Assembly: GCA_022539475.1 (NCBI GenBank)
Contig: VCMS01000026.1
Coordinates: 46,556-110,555, forward strand
DNA from: Gracilaria domingensis
Lineage: Eukaryota > Rhodophyta > Florideophyceae > Gracilariales > Gracilariaceae
DNA length: 64,000 nt
Direction of reading: 5' to 3'
Shown: positions 11,455 to 21,285 of the stretch, piece by piece
How positions within the stretch are numbered: the first letter of the stretch is position 1
Layout of the letters: each line of letters starts with the position of its first letter
Translations under genes and position numbers: made by a program
Notes under the pieces: generated by a model
The model's database searches: none
What the model was told of the DNA's origin: nothing
What the model saw: only the letters and a program-made list of their open reading frames with translations

Positions 11455-12687
11455 ATGGCGCCGATGGAATCTTTTAGTAGTGACGAAGTGAATAAGCTTC
11501 CAGCCGTACCGCGGATTCGCCGCAGCAGCGGCGCGAAACCTCCAGTTCCTCGTGGTAGTCGGGCAGGCAGTAAAAGCGGTAAAAGCGGTAAACCTGAACC
11601 ATCCTTTGCGGAGAAGAAACCTATCACGCAACCGTCGCGTCAACGAATTAGAAAGAAAAGTCCTCGAAAAGAAGAACTCGTAACGAGTGAAGACGACGGG
11701 AATGCGTCTTCGCATATTATGGTTCGGCGTACGTCTCGTCGCACCCAGAAGAGTCGAAAGGTAATTGAGGAATATGACGACTACGACGAAGAGGGCGAGG
11801 ACGCTGGGAATGAGAGTAAGGACGAATCATCTGAGAAAGATGAGCCGGAATCGAATGTAGAAATGATGGGAGAAGAAGAGGATGAGGATCTAATGGAGGA
11901 GGGTGATGATGACCAGTCCAATAGCGTTTCTGTTTCTACCTCCCGCTTGAAACGAAGGAAGGCGATTAAGGACAGCAGTAGTGAGAGCAAGGATGGAATT
12001 GGCAACGATGGTGAGATCGACAGCAGTGGTGTCAATGAAGACAGTAACTATTATACAAACGAGAGCGGAGGTGAAGGTGGCGAGATAATCAGGGGACAGA
12101 AAGATATTCTTGCACAGCTGGAAGCAGATATGAATATTGATTCAGAAGACTTCAAGAGTGAGTCGTCAGAGGAATTCAAACCAGCAAAGTCGAGGAGACT
12201 GACGAGCAGGCAGAGGGCTATGAAAGGCGAGGATGTCAAGCTCGAGTTTGCTAAGCTCCATTCTCCAAAACCGAAGAAGAAGGAGGTGCAAGAAGATTGG
12301 GATCACGATGAGGAGATGGAGCTGAAACGACAGCAGAAGGCAAGACTTCGTCAGATGGTGTCAGAAAAGAGGAATAGGGAGAAGAGAGCAGCGATGGTGG
12401 ACAAGGTTCTTAGAGGGGTGACTTCCAAACGAAAAAAGTTTACTCTGGCTACAGAGGCTAGGGCTGCACAGGTTGAAGTGCGCTTGGCACAGAACGAGAT
12501 GCGAGATGGATGTATGCGATACGTGAGCAACAAAAACGGCTCAACTCTTTCGATACCGAAGGATACGGTTGTACCACCGTACCTATGCAAGAGCCTTAAG
12601 GCTTCGTATCCGCCGATATGCACACGAGATCCTAAGACAGGGAAGAGAGTGTTTCCTAACGTGTCAACCTTATCTGCGACTGAATGA
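11455..12687 (+). CDS. IES2: INO80 chromatin-remodelling complex subunit Ies2/INO80B (PAPA-1 domain)
   Basis: 410-residue nuclear protein. The N-terminal ~230 residues are low complexity: basic Ser/Arg/Lys segments alternate with long Glu/Asp runs, typical of disordered chromatin proteins. The conserved part starts near residue 245: RRLTSRQRAMKGEDVKLEF, then a basic helix with ELKRQQKARLRQMVSEKRNR, matching the PAPA-1-like region of Ies2/INO80B. A C-terminal stretch CMRYVSNKNGSTLSIP followed by YPPICTRDPKTGKRVFPN matches the Ies2 tail, where animals have a zf-HIT-like finger. Family knowledge: Ies2 stimulates the INO80 ATPase in nucleosome remodelling. The start is the ATG at 11455; the frame is open a little further upstream without ATG. 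The next gene is convergent, its stop only 10 bp away. Confidence 0.82.
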   Translation: MAPMESFSSDEVNKLPAVPRIRRSSGAKPPVPRGSRAGSKSGKSGKPEPSFAEKKPITQPSRQRIRKKSPRKEELVTSEDDGNASSHIMVRRTSRRTQKSRKVIEEYDDYDEEGEDAGNESKDESSEKDEPESNVEMMGEEEDEDLMEEGDDDQSNSVSVSTSRLKRRKAIKDSSSESKDGIGNDGEIDSSGVNEDSNYYTNESGGEGGEIIRGQKDILAQLEADMNIDSEDFKSESSEEFKPAKSRRLTSRQRAMKGEDVKLEFAKLHSPKPKKKEVQEDWDHDEEMELKRQQKARLRQMVSEKRNREKRAAMVDKVLRGVTSKRKKFTLATEARAAQVEVRLAQNEMRDGCMRYVSNKNGSTLSIPKDTVVPPYLCKSLKASYPPICTRDPKTGKRVFPNVSTLSATE

Positions 12688-12697
12688 TTGTTTGCGA

Positions 12698-13225
12698 TCA
12701 GTTGATAGCGCGGGCACAAGTTTCCAGTTTCTGGACGCATCGTGTAAATGAGTTATCAATGTTGTTTTTAAAGTTGTGTGTTCTATTCTCCTGGCCATTT
12801 AGCTGTCGGTTGACGTCGTCGAGCATGGCTTGCCTTTGTGCAACAATCTGTTGCAGTTTATCAATTTCTTTTTGTTTCTGTGCGATGAGCTGTTCTGTGA
12901 GTTTGAGTTGAGGAACCGAGTTGCTAGGCAAATGTATATCGTCGTTCATAGTGGCTGTCATGGCGGGCGCTAGGGTAGCGAATCGATCGATGATTTGCCA
13001 TTTTCGCGGCAGCTCATTTTCCTGCGACCACTGAGTCACCTGCTCAAGAGCCTTCGAGGCTACCAACTGTGAGAAACCGCATAGTATTGTTTCACAGGCC
13101 TCGTCTGTGAGACTGAGACCTTCGCAGGCTTGGCTCAGTTTGTTGCGCGCCTCCTCAGTCTGGAAAGTGTCGCGAATGCAGCAGGCGATAGCGGTCTCAA
13201 GCGCTTCTCTTCGTTCGTGAGCCAT
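12698..13225 (-). CDS. Small coiled-coil protein of unknown function, 175 aa
   Basis: Not recognised. From the ATG at 13223-13225 (MAHERREALETAIACC...) the chain is helical, with a C-terminal coiled coil (LTEQLIAQKQKEIDKLQQIV and QAMLDDVNRQL). The size and an N-terminal helical bundle followed by a coiled coil would fit a small subunit of a nuclear complex, such as a kinetochore MIND-type protein. That is only shape similarity. The frame stays open upstream to 13828, but that extension is of different composition, lacks predicted structure and covers the region a promoter would occupy, so I chose the internal ATG. It is convergent with the Ies2 gene (10 bp between stops). Confidence 0.6.
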   Translation of the reverse strand: MAHERREALETAIACCIRDTFQTEEARNKLSQACEGLSLTDEACETILCGFSQLVASKALEQVTQWSQENELPRKWQIIDRFATLAPAMTATMNDDIHLPSNSVPQLKLTEQLIAQKQKEIDKLQQIVAQRQAMLDDVNRQLNGQENRTHNFKNNIDNSFTRCVQKLETCARAIN

Positions 13226-14065
13226 GATTCGTCTGGGAGAATGCAGTCGCTGGGAGGGGAAGTGAGCAATGCAGGGAGATGACGGTGGGCGGCTGGTGTT
13301 CACGGCAAACTCAATAACGGGCTGTGCTGCGCCTCCAAGGTCTCGGCCTCCGTCGGTTTCCTTCCGCAGCGGTGCGCAGTTTTCGCGGGACGTCGCGACC
13401 AACTTGAATTCAAATATTTCAATGCGGCGCGTTCGAAATGTCAGCAAAAGTGCCTGCCACGTCGACAGCGACCAACTGCGCAAAGCGGCGCCGCAATCTG
13501 CGTCCGTAGTCTTGCTGCTCGGCAGGTCCAGGTCGGCTGTTCGCAGTTCTGCTTCTCCTATGCTCAGGGCGTGACGTGAACAGCAGCCATTGGCGTCGGC
13601 ATCGCCCTCGGACAAGACGGCGCTTGCGGTGATCTCGACATGGTACCGAAATCGATTCATCGAGATCCCCCAGTAAAATGTTTGAAAATGCCACTCAATG
13701 TCTGCCACCGGTTTTGTGCCACAGATTTTGCACAGCTTTTTGCTCAGCAGATTCCTTCGACATTCTTGTACCGACGGTACCAGTGACTGGTACAAGGGTA
13801 ACCAGTCACGTCGGGCCTGCCAGCGCATACTTTGGTTAGGCCATCATTTTGTGAGGGCAGTCAATTCAGAATTGTCGCTTCGCGTCATTCGCAAGCCTGC
13901 ATCTTCAGACCACAGAATCGGCTGCAATCTCCACTCTATACAAAGTCCATCAATGCTCGTGAAAAAGGTTTCAATACTCTGCGTTTTGAGTATGGCTGAA
14001 TGACGTCCGTGAGACACGCGTGGCTTGTGACGCCCTTGTATATATAATCCTAACATCTTGCTGGC
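13226..14065. other. Divergent intergenic region (~0.84 kb)
   Basis: Lies between the minus-strand coiled-coil gene and the plus-strand helicase gene, so it should contain both promoters. Frames overlapping here on both strands have no recognisable domain. A TATATATAA-like run at 14039-14047 lies ~20 bp before the helicase ATG, too close for a standard TATA box if that ATG is used; it would suit a start at a later ATG. Confidence 0.45.
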
Positions 14066-17000
14066 ATGGAGGTTGGTTTCTGTTCCACTAATTTGCTATC
14101 ACCATCGCTTTTATGGAGATCTGGTCTTGCGTGGAAGTCCGTCGCCAGAACAACAGCCACCAGGCTTCCAAACCCAACTTCAATTTTGCGAACAACAGCC
14201 TCTTGGCACAAATCGCGGCATGGCACAAACACAACGTTTATGCACGCCTCTCCCTCAAGCGTTTTCTTTGGAGTGCGCATGCCCAGACACCCAACTGATC
14301 ACCCAAACTCTTGGTGTTTGAAACGCCATATACACATGGCGCCTAATTCTCAGCTTGTTCTGACTGATGCGAACGCCAAGAAAAGAGACCCCGAGTCATC
14401 AATTGTGCAACTTCGCACACTGTTTGATGCCATAATCGAAACAAGAAATGGCGGAGACTCAAGCAATGTCGCAAAACTGGTTCAGAACTTGTTTCCATTC
14501 AAACTGGACCGGTTCCAGTTGGATGCTCTTAGAGCACTATGTGGCGGGAGAAGCGTTGTTTTATCAGCCCCGACAGGTGCTGGGAAGACGATAATTGGAG
14601 AGATAGCCATTTATCTCGCTCTCTGCAGAAGAATGAGGGTGTTCTATACTACTCCATTGAAGGCTCTCTCCAATCAGAAGTTTTATGACTTCAAGAAGCA
14701 ATTTGGAGAGGACCGGATTGGATTGCTAACAGGCGATGTCACGATCAACAGGAATGCCGACATTGTGGTCATGACAACTGAAGTATACAGAAACATGCTG
14801 TATGCCGAATCAAATGAGGAATATGATACCTCTCCTACGACAGATTCTCTTTTTGCCGTCGTTTTCGATGAGTTTCACTATTTGAACGACCGAGACCGTG
14901 GGACAGTGTGGGAGGAAAGCGTTATTCACAGCCCGGAGCACGTTCTACTCGTGGCGCTGAGCGCTACGATGTCAAATACCCTTGATCTGAAAGACTGGTT
15001 CTCTAGCGTCCAAGGCCCGACATCCTTAGTGACCTCTCATGTTCGACCTGTGCCTTTGAAGTTTGGTTACTGTGATTCAGAGGGACTAACTCCTTTGTTT
15101 GAAGAAAACAAGCGACGTCAAGATTTCAAAAAGAAGAAAGGATTTGGAAAGAAAGAGAACGGTCGCAGAAGTGGTTCAGAGAAGGATGTCAAGATGCATC
15201 CTAAGTTGCTGCGCCGTTTAAAAGAAGACAGCCAAGACTCAAGATGGCGTCGTGGGTCAAAGTTTAGTGGCGAAGACGAGCTGGAAAACACTCGCACGAA
15301 GTATCGAGAGGTGGTTGAGAGGAATAGAGGGCGACGCCGACCAAGATTCACGGAGATTCCCTCTTTTCCGTATGTCGTGCGGATGCTCAAGAGGAGAGAT
15401 ATGCTGCCCTGTATTGTATTCATCTTCAGTAGAGCAGGATGCGATAGAGCTGCAAATGCAGCATCTTCAAGCTGGGAAAGTTTGGTCTCAGAAGAAGAGC
15501 AAGAAGCTATACAAGAACGACTTGATTCTTTTACGACACAGCATCCAGGTCTTGTAATTGAAGATCGTCTAAGCTTGGCATTGAAAGGAATCGCAAGTCA
15601 CCATGCAGGATTGTTACCTCTATGGAAAGTTGTAATAGAAGAACTCTTCCAGGATGGCCTCATAAAGGTAGTGTTTGCCACTGAAACGTTGGCGGCTGGA
15701 ATCAATATGCCGGCAAGAACAACCGTTATCTCGGCTTTGTCGAAAAGAACAGGCGAAAATGGGTTCACGGACTTGACGACTAGCGAGGTTCTTCAAATGG
15801 CAGGGCGGGCAGGCCGTCGGGGAATGGACACCGTTGGTCACTCGGTGATTCTGCGAAGCAGGAATGAAGGGGCGCTGGAGGCTTTCAAGGTTTTGACAGC
15901 GGGCGTGGGAGCCTTGGAGTCAAAGTTTGCTCCCAATTACGGCATGGTACTGAATCTCCTATCATCCAGACCCTTGACGGAGGCCAAGAAACTCGTTGAC
16001 AGATCGTTCGGCAATTTTGTAAGGGAGACTGAGTCAGTGCAGGAGTCGAAGAATGAAGGTCCGTCTGCTCAGGAATCGATTCAAACCATTAAGCGTGAGA
16101 AGCAGGCACTTGAGTATGTGCTGGCGGAAGCAGAGTTTCTGGTTAGCACTGTTGACGAAATGGCTCTTCGGTCGTACGTTAAGCTTCTGGAGCGTGAAAA
16201 GGCTGAAAAACGTGCGCTAGCATACCTGGTGCAGCAAAGTGTTGCTATGGATACATCGATGATAGAAGATACGCTCTCGTTCGCACCAACAGGTACCAAA
16301 CTACTGTTGAAAGATCGAGGAGCAACTCCGTCATCGGGTGCAAGCAGGCGGCATAAGAGACAGGAATATTCTACTGCTCTGAAAGCTGCTGGAGAGGGGG
16401 ATATGGGAGAGCAATTGAAGTCGTTCTACTTTTCTTTAGCAGAATCCGAATTTGAAGACGATAAAACAGAAGTAGAGTCGAAGGAGCAGGAAATGATTGA
16501 GGCTATATTTCTGGACCTGTATGATGACAGCGAAGGAGGATTGTCGATGTTTTTCGCAGTAGATGCTCACGGTGACCTGCGCATCTTCAGCCACACTGCT
16601 GTTGCTAAACTGCTCTATGAAGAAGAGCCAGTGGAAGTGGAAAAGTTTGCCGGCGAATGGTATGATACACCTTTACCAGGTCGGTCTCAGTGGAAATCAG
16701 TCGCCCATGATCAGTATAGTGCCCCTTTGCCAACCCGACTGGAAGGCCTTGTGTCCGTTGCAAGACAATGGCGCCAGGAAAGAACTGCGAAAGGCAGTAG
16801 CAGCTCCGAACGAGAAAGCTTATCCGGAATTGCTGACATGAACCGACCAGAGATCTTGGCGCAGAAGGACCGTGTCCGCAATGCCAGGGCCATGATTTTG
16901 CAACACGAACTTCACTCCAATGACAATATTAGGGCCATTATTTCTGCTAAGCGTGCCGTTCCGAAGATCAAAGGAACCCTCGATAAGACACTAGATCCAT

Positions 17001-17719
17001 ACGGCGCGAAACGAAGAAAAGGAAAAAGGTCATCTCGATACTCTCCTGAAAGGTTAGCTGAGGACGACGGAAAGGTAGACCGTGATGTAGAACGTAATTT
17101 CAATACAAACTGGGATGACTTTGTCAGTCTGGCTGCTGTTCTTCAGCATTATGGCTTCTTGGACGAGAGCTACAATGTCACGAGCCTTGGGAGCTTAGGG
17201 GCAAAGGTTCGATCAGAGAACGAACTATGGACCAGCCTAATTCTGATGGAGCCATCACTTGATGACATATCTCCAATGCATCTTGGTGCAGTCTTAGGAG
17301 CAAGTTTGATTGAGAATAGTCGTTCCGACGTTCACATTGGTCACGAAATTTCCGAAGAAGTTCGAGAGTGTCTTAAGAAGATAGAGACTGAGCGCCTGCG
17401 GCTTATGGCTGTTCAAAATGAATTTGACGTAGAGACATCTGTGTATCTTGATGCAGAACTAATGGGCTTGGTGGAGATGTGGTCCTCAGGGGTCGCCTGG
17501 GTTGAGCTGCTGCGCAACACAACGTTGCAGGAAGGCGATGCATGCCGAATTTTGAGAAGGGTGCTTGACCTCCTCAGACAGGTTCAGCATCTTCCGATCG
17601 TTAGCGGAGAGCTGAAGCGTAATGCCAAGCGAAGCATTGCCCTCCTCGACCGCTTCCCAGTGACAGACGACAGAACATATGTCGTCAAGAGCCATGAGAA
17701 AGAAGTGCGAGATGTGTGA
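14066..17719 (+). CDS. Ski2/Mtr4-like DExH RNA helicase, probably plastid-targeted (ISE2-like)
   Basis: Large DExH-box RNA helicase of up to 1217 residues. Seen in order: Q-type DRFQLDAL (~150), Walker A SAPTGAGKT (~167), motif Ia TTPLKALSNQK, DEFH box (~268), SAT motif LSATMS (~298), a long basic insertion, VFIFSRAGC, motif V FATETLAAGINMP, motif VI QMAGRAGRRGMD (~578), then a C-terminal half resembling the rRNA-processing arch/DSHCT region of Ski2-Mtr4 proteins. The first ~90 residues are rich in Ser, Thr, Arg and Pro and poor in acids, as in a plastid transit peptide. This favours the ISE2 type (plastid RNA processing and translation) over nuclear Mtr4. The exact start is uncertain: ATGs at 14066, 14237 and 14336 are all in frame. 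Single exon. Confidence 0.85.
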   Translation: MEVGFCSTNLLSPSLLWRSGLAWKSVARTTATRLPNPTSILRTTASWHKSRHGTNTTFMHASPSSVFFGVRMPRHPTDHPNSWCLKRHIHMAPNSQLVLTDANAKKRDPESSIVQLRTLFDAIIETRNGGDSSNVAKLVQNLFPFKLDRFQLDALRALCGGRSVVLSAPTGAGKTIIGEIAIYLALCRRMRVFYTTPLKALSNQKFYDFKKQFGEDRIGLLTGDVTINRNADIVVMTTEVYRNMLYAESNEEYDTSPTTDSLFAVVFDEFHYLNDRDRGTVWEESVIHSPEHVLLVALSATMSNTLDLKDWFSSVQGPTSLVTSHVRPVPLKFGYCDSEGLTPLFEENKRRQDFKKKKGFGKKENGRRSGSEKDVKMHPKLLRRLKEDSQDSRWRRGSKFSGEDELENTRTKYREVVERNRGRRRPRFTEIPSFPYVVRMLKRRDMLPCIVFIFSRAGCDRAANAASSSWESLVSEEEQEAIQERLDSFTTQHPGLVIEDRLSLALKGIASHHAGLLPLWKVVIEELFQDGLIKVVFATETLAAGINMPARTTVISALSKRTGENGFTDLTTSEVLQMAGRAGRRGMDTVGHSVILRSRNEGALEAFKVLTAGVGALESKFAPNYGMVLNLLSSRPLTEAKKLVDRSFGNFVRETESVQESKNEGPSAQESIQTIKREKQALEYVLAEAEFLVSTVDEMALRSYVKLLEREKAEKRALAYLVQQSVAMDTSMIEDTLSFAPTGTKLLLKDRGATPSSGASRRHKRQEYSTALKAAGEGDMGEQLKSFYFSLAESEFEDDKTEVESKEQEMIEAIFLDLYDDSEGGLSMFFAVDAHGDLRIFSHTAVAKLLYEEEPVEVEKFAGEWYDTPLPGRSQWKSVAHDQYSAPLPTRLEGLVSVARQWRQERTAKGSSSSERESLSGIADMNRPEILAQKDRVRNARAMILQHELHSNDNIRAIISAKRAVPKIKGTLDKTLDPYGAKRRKGKRSSRYSPERLAEDDGKVDRDVERNFNTNWDDFVSLAAVLQHYGFLDESYNVTSLGSLGAKVRSENELWTSLILMEPSLDDISPMHLGAVLGASLIENSRSDVHIGHEISEEVRECLKKIETERLRLMAVQNEFDVETSVYLDAELMGLVEMWSSGVAWVELLRNTTLQEGDACRILRRVLDLLRQVQHLPIVSGELKRNAKRSIALLDRFPVTDDRTYVVKSHEKEVRDV

Positions 17720-18107
17720 TAAATGGACAGTGCTGTCTTCATCGAACAGGTTAACATCGTGGAAAAGGTGAACTCTTTGAGTACGGGTACTGATGCTTAT
17801 GATCTAGCTGGATAGATTGCACATCTTGAGGCAATAGAAGAGTGTCCCAGAGTGAAGACGCTGGCCCGGTAGAAAGGGTTCAAGCTCCAAAGGAGTAGAC
17901 CTTTTCTGTTTTGGTTTACGTAAAGAAACCGTTTGGATTGAGTGATCAGTATCGCCAACCCCCCTCGCGCTCTAAACAGCAAGAAATGGAATTCTACACT
18001 TGCAGTCATAGATATTCAGATGGTACTTTACAAGTTTGAACGTCTTGATTGCAGCTTCAAACCCAAGAAGCGGTTCACAATACTCGATGCCTCGCAATAG
18101 AGCAACG
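17720..18107. other. Intergenic, 3' flank of helicase gene
   Basis: No gene recognised. From about 18028 the sequence already resembles the 3' flank of the 155-aa secreted-protein gene at 19700-19900, so the remnant of a second copy begins here. The inverted duplication proper starts about 18108. Confidence 0.45.
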
Positions 18108-18224
18108 TTTCTTGCCTATTCCGCGCGCATCAATCCATTTTGAGAACATAGTGGCGTAAACAGGTCGCACATAATGAATACTCAAAGCAAGTTGGCAGAT
18201 GAGAACTGATTGCAACGAGCATAT

Positions 18225-18275
18225 TCAACGTCCATGATAAGTCTCCCAGTTCTGATTTTCAAACACGTAGGGGAT
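18225..18275 (-). pseudogene. 3' fragment of a second 155-aa-type secreted-protein gene
   Basis: Read on the minus strand, 16 codons plus stop (PYVFENQNWETYHGR) line up with the end of the intact gene (IPFMFENYTWEMAPER). The downstream ~200 bp (18028-18225) also matches the 3' flank of that gene. Upstream the homology stops abruptly in a (GA)n tract and a RepA copy. So a paralogue has lost everything but its last codons. The same fragment is present in the other arm, so the loss is older than the duplication. Confidence 0.75.
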
Positions 18276-18344
18276 ATCTCTCTCTCTCTCTCTCTGTTTA
18301 TGGGTATTGAAGCCTAATTCCGTAGTATATAGCCAACGCCAAGC

Positions 18345-19386
18345 ACTCGTAGAACTCGATCTCTTCTCCTCTCCAGACTTTGATTAGCTACCTGAACAGT
18401 ATAGAACGATGCAAGAAGAAAAAGAAAGAGAATAGGAAACAAATGTTTATTCAAAAGCCCTAGTTGTCTACACTGCGATTATCATCCAACAATGGAAAGA
18501 AAAGGTAAGTTAGATCGCTCGCGCACACGCTGGAATGTTCGACGTACCAGTATTTGTGCCCCAAGCTAACAAACGTGCAATGCTACGTCTCACTACTCTA
18601 GTCTACACCGGAGCGGAAGGGGGAGGGCCCTCGAAAAGAGGAATTTGAAGCCAGTTAGGTGCGGCCTTTAAACCTGTATAAACAGGAGCGCGTACTCACC
18701 CGTCCTGGGATGCCCCCTCCCCCTCCCGACCCGCTTCTCTTAGCTTCCAGCCCCAATGTCCAAACCCCAATCCTGGAAAAGGAGGCATCCCGTGCACCCC
18801 CTGAAATAGTTCCTCATTGAGGAATGGTTTCAGGATCCCGGCACACTAACGCCTCTACAAATTTGTAACAAATGAAACCCAAGTAATCAAAGGTCCCCTC
18901 TCCTCGCTCGGCCCAGTTAAGAGCTTCCCCCCCAAATGTCCTGACCCACTCCCCAGAGAAGAGGACCCCCGTGCCCGCGTGGAAGGTGAACTCCCCAATG
19001 CCCCGCACGTAAGAGAACTGCGCAGAAAGAAGAAGCGAACATAAAGAAAGGAAGGAGGTTGGTTAGTTGAAGACAGAAGTACATCGCGAATAAGCTGGAG
19101 GGTTGAACGTACATGAAGAAGGATTAACGGGTGAACTTATGATGATGATGATGAGAGGAGAGAAGGACGAAGGGGCGCTCCCGGCTCCTTTTATACTGCT
19201 TTGGCCAGTTCCTCTCTCCAAATGTCAATTCGAAGCTGACTCTCGACGAATGCTGATATCCGGTTGTGACAGTGTGAGTTGTAGTTCGTGGAAGGCAGAC
19301 ACTGGTAGAATAAGGAGCGAGAGAGTACTCACTATGGCAACACTCACGTCGTTCACTCACGTCGTTCACATGTTCTAATTTACTTC
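18345..19386 (-). repeat. RepA dispersed repeat, copy 3
   Basis: Minus-strand RepA copy inside the left arm, partner of copy 4. TATA box (CTTTTATA on the plus strand) at 19188-19195. The (CAT)n tract is shorter than in copies 1 and 2. A small deletion relative to copies 1-2 changes the frame of the internal small ORF, which argues against coding. Unlike copy 4 it lacks the 79-bp insertion. Its 5' end joins the SINE-like insertion. Confidence 0.75.
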
Positions 19387-19394
19387 AGCGTGAT

Positions 19395-19584
19395 CTTTCT
19401 TTCTCTCTTTATTGGAGACACGTTACGCTTATTTTCTCGTATCGTGTGGGGTTTGCTTAACACCCCCGACATCCCCTAACGCCTTCCTAAAAAGGTAGCC
19501 ACCGACTACAGAACTATAACCGTGTTGCGAACACTGAGCTACTACGTAATTATTCTATGCGGGCGTTAGATCTCTAAGGTGTTC
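19395..19584 (-). mobile_element. 190-bp SINE-like insertion flanked by 8-bp target duplications (left arm)
   Basis: Flanked by AGCGTGAT at 19387-19394 and again at 19585-19592. RepA copies 1 and 2 carry the uninterrupted site (TCTATCACGCTCAAATAAAT at ~9800 in copy 2), giving a filled/empty-site comparison. Read on the minus strand, the insert has an A-box-like TAGCTCAGTG ~45 bp from its start and ends in an A-rich AATAAAGAGAGAAAGAAAG tail, as tRNA-derived SINEs do. A clear B box was not found, so the class is tentative. Confidence 0.65.
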
Positions 19585-19899
19585 AGCGTGATAGAATGAT
19601 ATCCGGGAATATCTTTCAGCAGAACAAGATCCGGCTGGTAGCAGTTATAGAACAAACGACATGTGACGTGAGTGAGGAATACGATATTCAGAGGGCACCT
19701 TACTATATTGAACGTCTTGATTGCAGTATCACATATCAAACTCAAGAACCGGTTCACAATACTCGATGCCTGACAAAGTGCAACGTTTCTTGCCTATTCC
19801 GTGCGCATCTGTCCAGTTTGAGAACATAGTGGCGTAAAGAGGTCACACATAATGAATGCTCAAAAGTTGGCGGATGAGAACTGATTGCAGCGAGCATAT

Positions 19900-20367
19900 T
19901 CAACGTTCTGGAGCCATCTCCCAGGTGTAATTCTCAAACATGAAAGGGATGCAATCGCGGGCCAGGTTCTCACACTTTTCATTATCCTTCCCCATCCACC
20001 AAAGCCAGAAACAATATGCTTCAGGAGTACTATCGCAGATGTCATCAGCAATATCATCGTATTCTCCGCACACCTCTATGATTTCGTCGATCTCATTTAC
20101 GTCAGCAACCAGTGCGCACATACATTTGATGACCGGTACACAGAGATCCTCTAGACGTCGTACTGGCCAGTTCATACATTCTGAAGAGTTCGCGGGCGTA
20201 ACAGGGATCCTCACTCGTGCGGGAGCTGTTGCATCATGATCATCTGGGGCAGATGTCTTTGCAGAGTATTGTATTCTGAGCTTAGGACTTGGAATTCTCG
20301 CAAACGTAATAGTTATCGAATAAGTTACAAACGCGGCGAGCAGGAGAAAGGTGCTCATACGGTTCAT
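19900..20367 (-). CDS. Secreted Cys-rich acidic protein, 155 aa (left-arm copy)
   Basis: Not recognised. From the ATG at 20365-20367: a signal peptide (MNRMSTFLLLAAFVTYSITI, then TFARI), a short Pro/Ala-rich segment, then about 95 residues with nine cysteines and many acids (motifs SSECMNWPV, CVPVIKCMCALVADV, CGEYDDIADDICDS, YCFWLWWMG, CENLARDC). That pattern suggests a disulfide-stabilised extracellular protein. The frame is open for 70 codons upstream, but those lie in the promoter and leader: a TATA-like CTATTTAAGG (minus strand, 20493-20502) sits ~130 bp before the chosen ATG. It is divergent from the 630-aa secreted protein (918 bp between start codons). The right-arm copy at 45167-45634 encodes the same protein. 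Confidence 0.78.
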   Translation of the reverse strand: MNRMSTFLLLAAFVTYSITITFARIPSPKLRIQYSAKTSAPDDHDATAPARVRIPVTPANSSECMNWPVRRLEDLCVPVIKCMCALVADVNEIDEIIEVCGEYDDIADDICDSTPEAYCFWLWWMGKDNEKCENLARDCIPFMFENYTWEMAPER

Positions 20368-20492
20368 CCTGATGAAGAAGTCAAAAAAGGTTAGAGCGAT
20401 AGTAACGACTTGAAGAGCTTCCAAGATTGAAGATGAGAGGGCTGTGCAGTGGGGATGGATCGAAAGCTGAAGCGCTTGAACCACACCAGGCT

Positions 20493-20502
20493 CCTTAAAT
20501 AG
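20493..20502 (-). promoter_or_regulatory. TATA-like box of the 155-aa gene (left arm)
   Basis: CTATTTAAGG on the minus strand, about 130 bp before the ATG at 20367. The same spacing occurs in the right arm (45032-45041), and TATA boxes of the secreted family lie at comparable distances. Position and sequence only; no transcript evidence. Confidence 0.6.
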
Positions 20503-21112
20503 ACGATCGACCGCAGGACTCAGGAGAGGTGTGCAATAATCTCCTAAGCGGGAAAGACACTCACTTTTAGCGCACAATTATCCTATCATGTTGGATCGTC
20601 AACTTTCCTGGATACAAAATGATTAACCTCTCAGGAATGGGTGCAGTACGACAGAATAAACCTATTCAACTTGCACTCCGAAGCCGAAAATCGTATTACA
20701 TCGCCCGGATAAGAGGTTTCCAATCTCACTACCGTAGAGAACCAATTTCCCACAGGCTTGAAGGCGTGCAATCCAACTGCACGGGCGGCAGCAAAGTGAC
20801 GACATCTTACTGAAGCATACCCAAATTATTAACGTTCCCTCAAGAGCGAACTCCATCACCATTCTGTTCGCTTCGCTATTTCACAGTCAACATTATCATC
20901 CCTATTTCATTGCACACATGACACCCGGCTTTTGTGCTGTATCCAGTGAAACACGTCCACCACATTGCAACACACAGAGAGGACACTACAATCCCATCAT
21001 TTCACATCACTTCAGCACCATTACCATTCAAATAAGAACATGAAACTCGGACCTAGAATGTAATGCTCAATGCTTTGAAGAGAGATTATCACCATCACCG
21101 CTCCCCAGCCAC

Positions 21113-21120
21113 TATAAAAG
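21113..21120 (+). promoter_or_regulatory. TATA box of the 630-aa secreted-family gene
   Basis: CACTATAAAAGGCCCCCG: a TATAAAAG core 166 bp before the ATG, followed by a C-run. The other family members have ACTATAAAAG at 28809-28818, 34039-34048 and (minus strand) 44414-44423. Confidence 0.75.
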
Positions 21121-21285
21121 GCCCCCGTCGATCCCACCTCCAACTTCTTCCCCATCCACATCAGCAACCAGTTCGCTACCCGTTCTCAAACATTCCCTCG
21201 CTTTTATACCATCTAGTACTCAGTATCTAGTCGCAAACTCTCCATATTTTCTCCAACTAACAGACTACTCCGGTTATTCTTCACA

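Noticed and set aside
13226-13828. N-terminal extension of the 175-aa coiled-coil protein to 376 aa
   Set aside because: Extension has different composition and no structure, and would leave almost no promoter space; kept as an alternative only.
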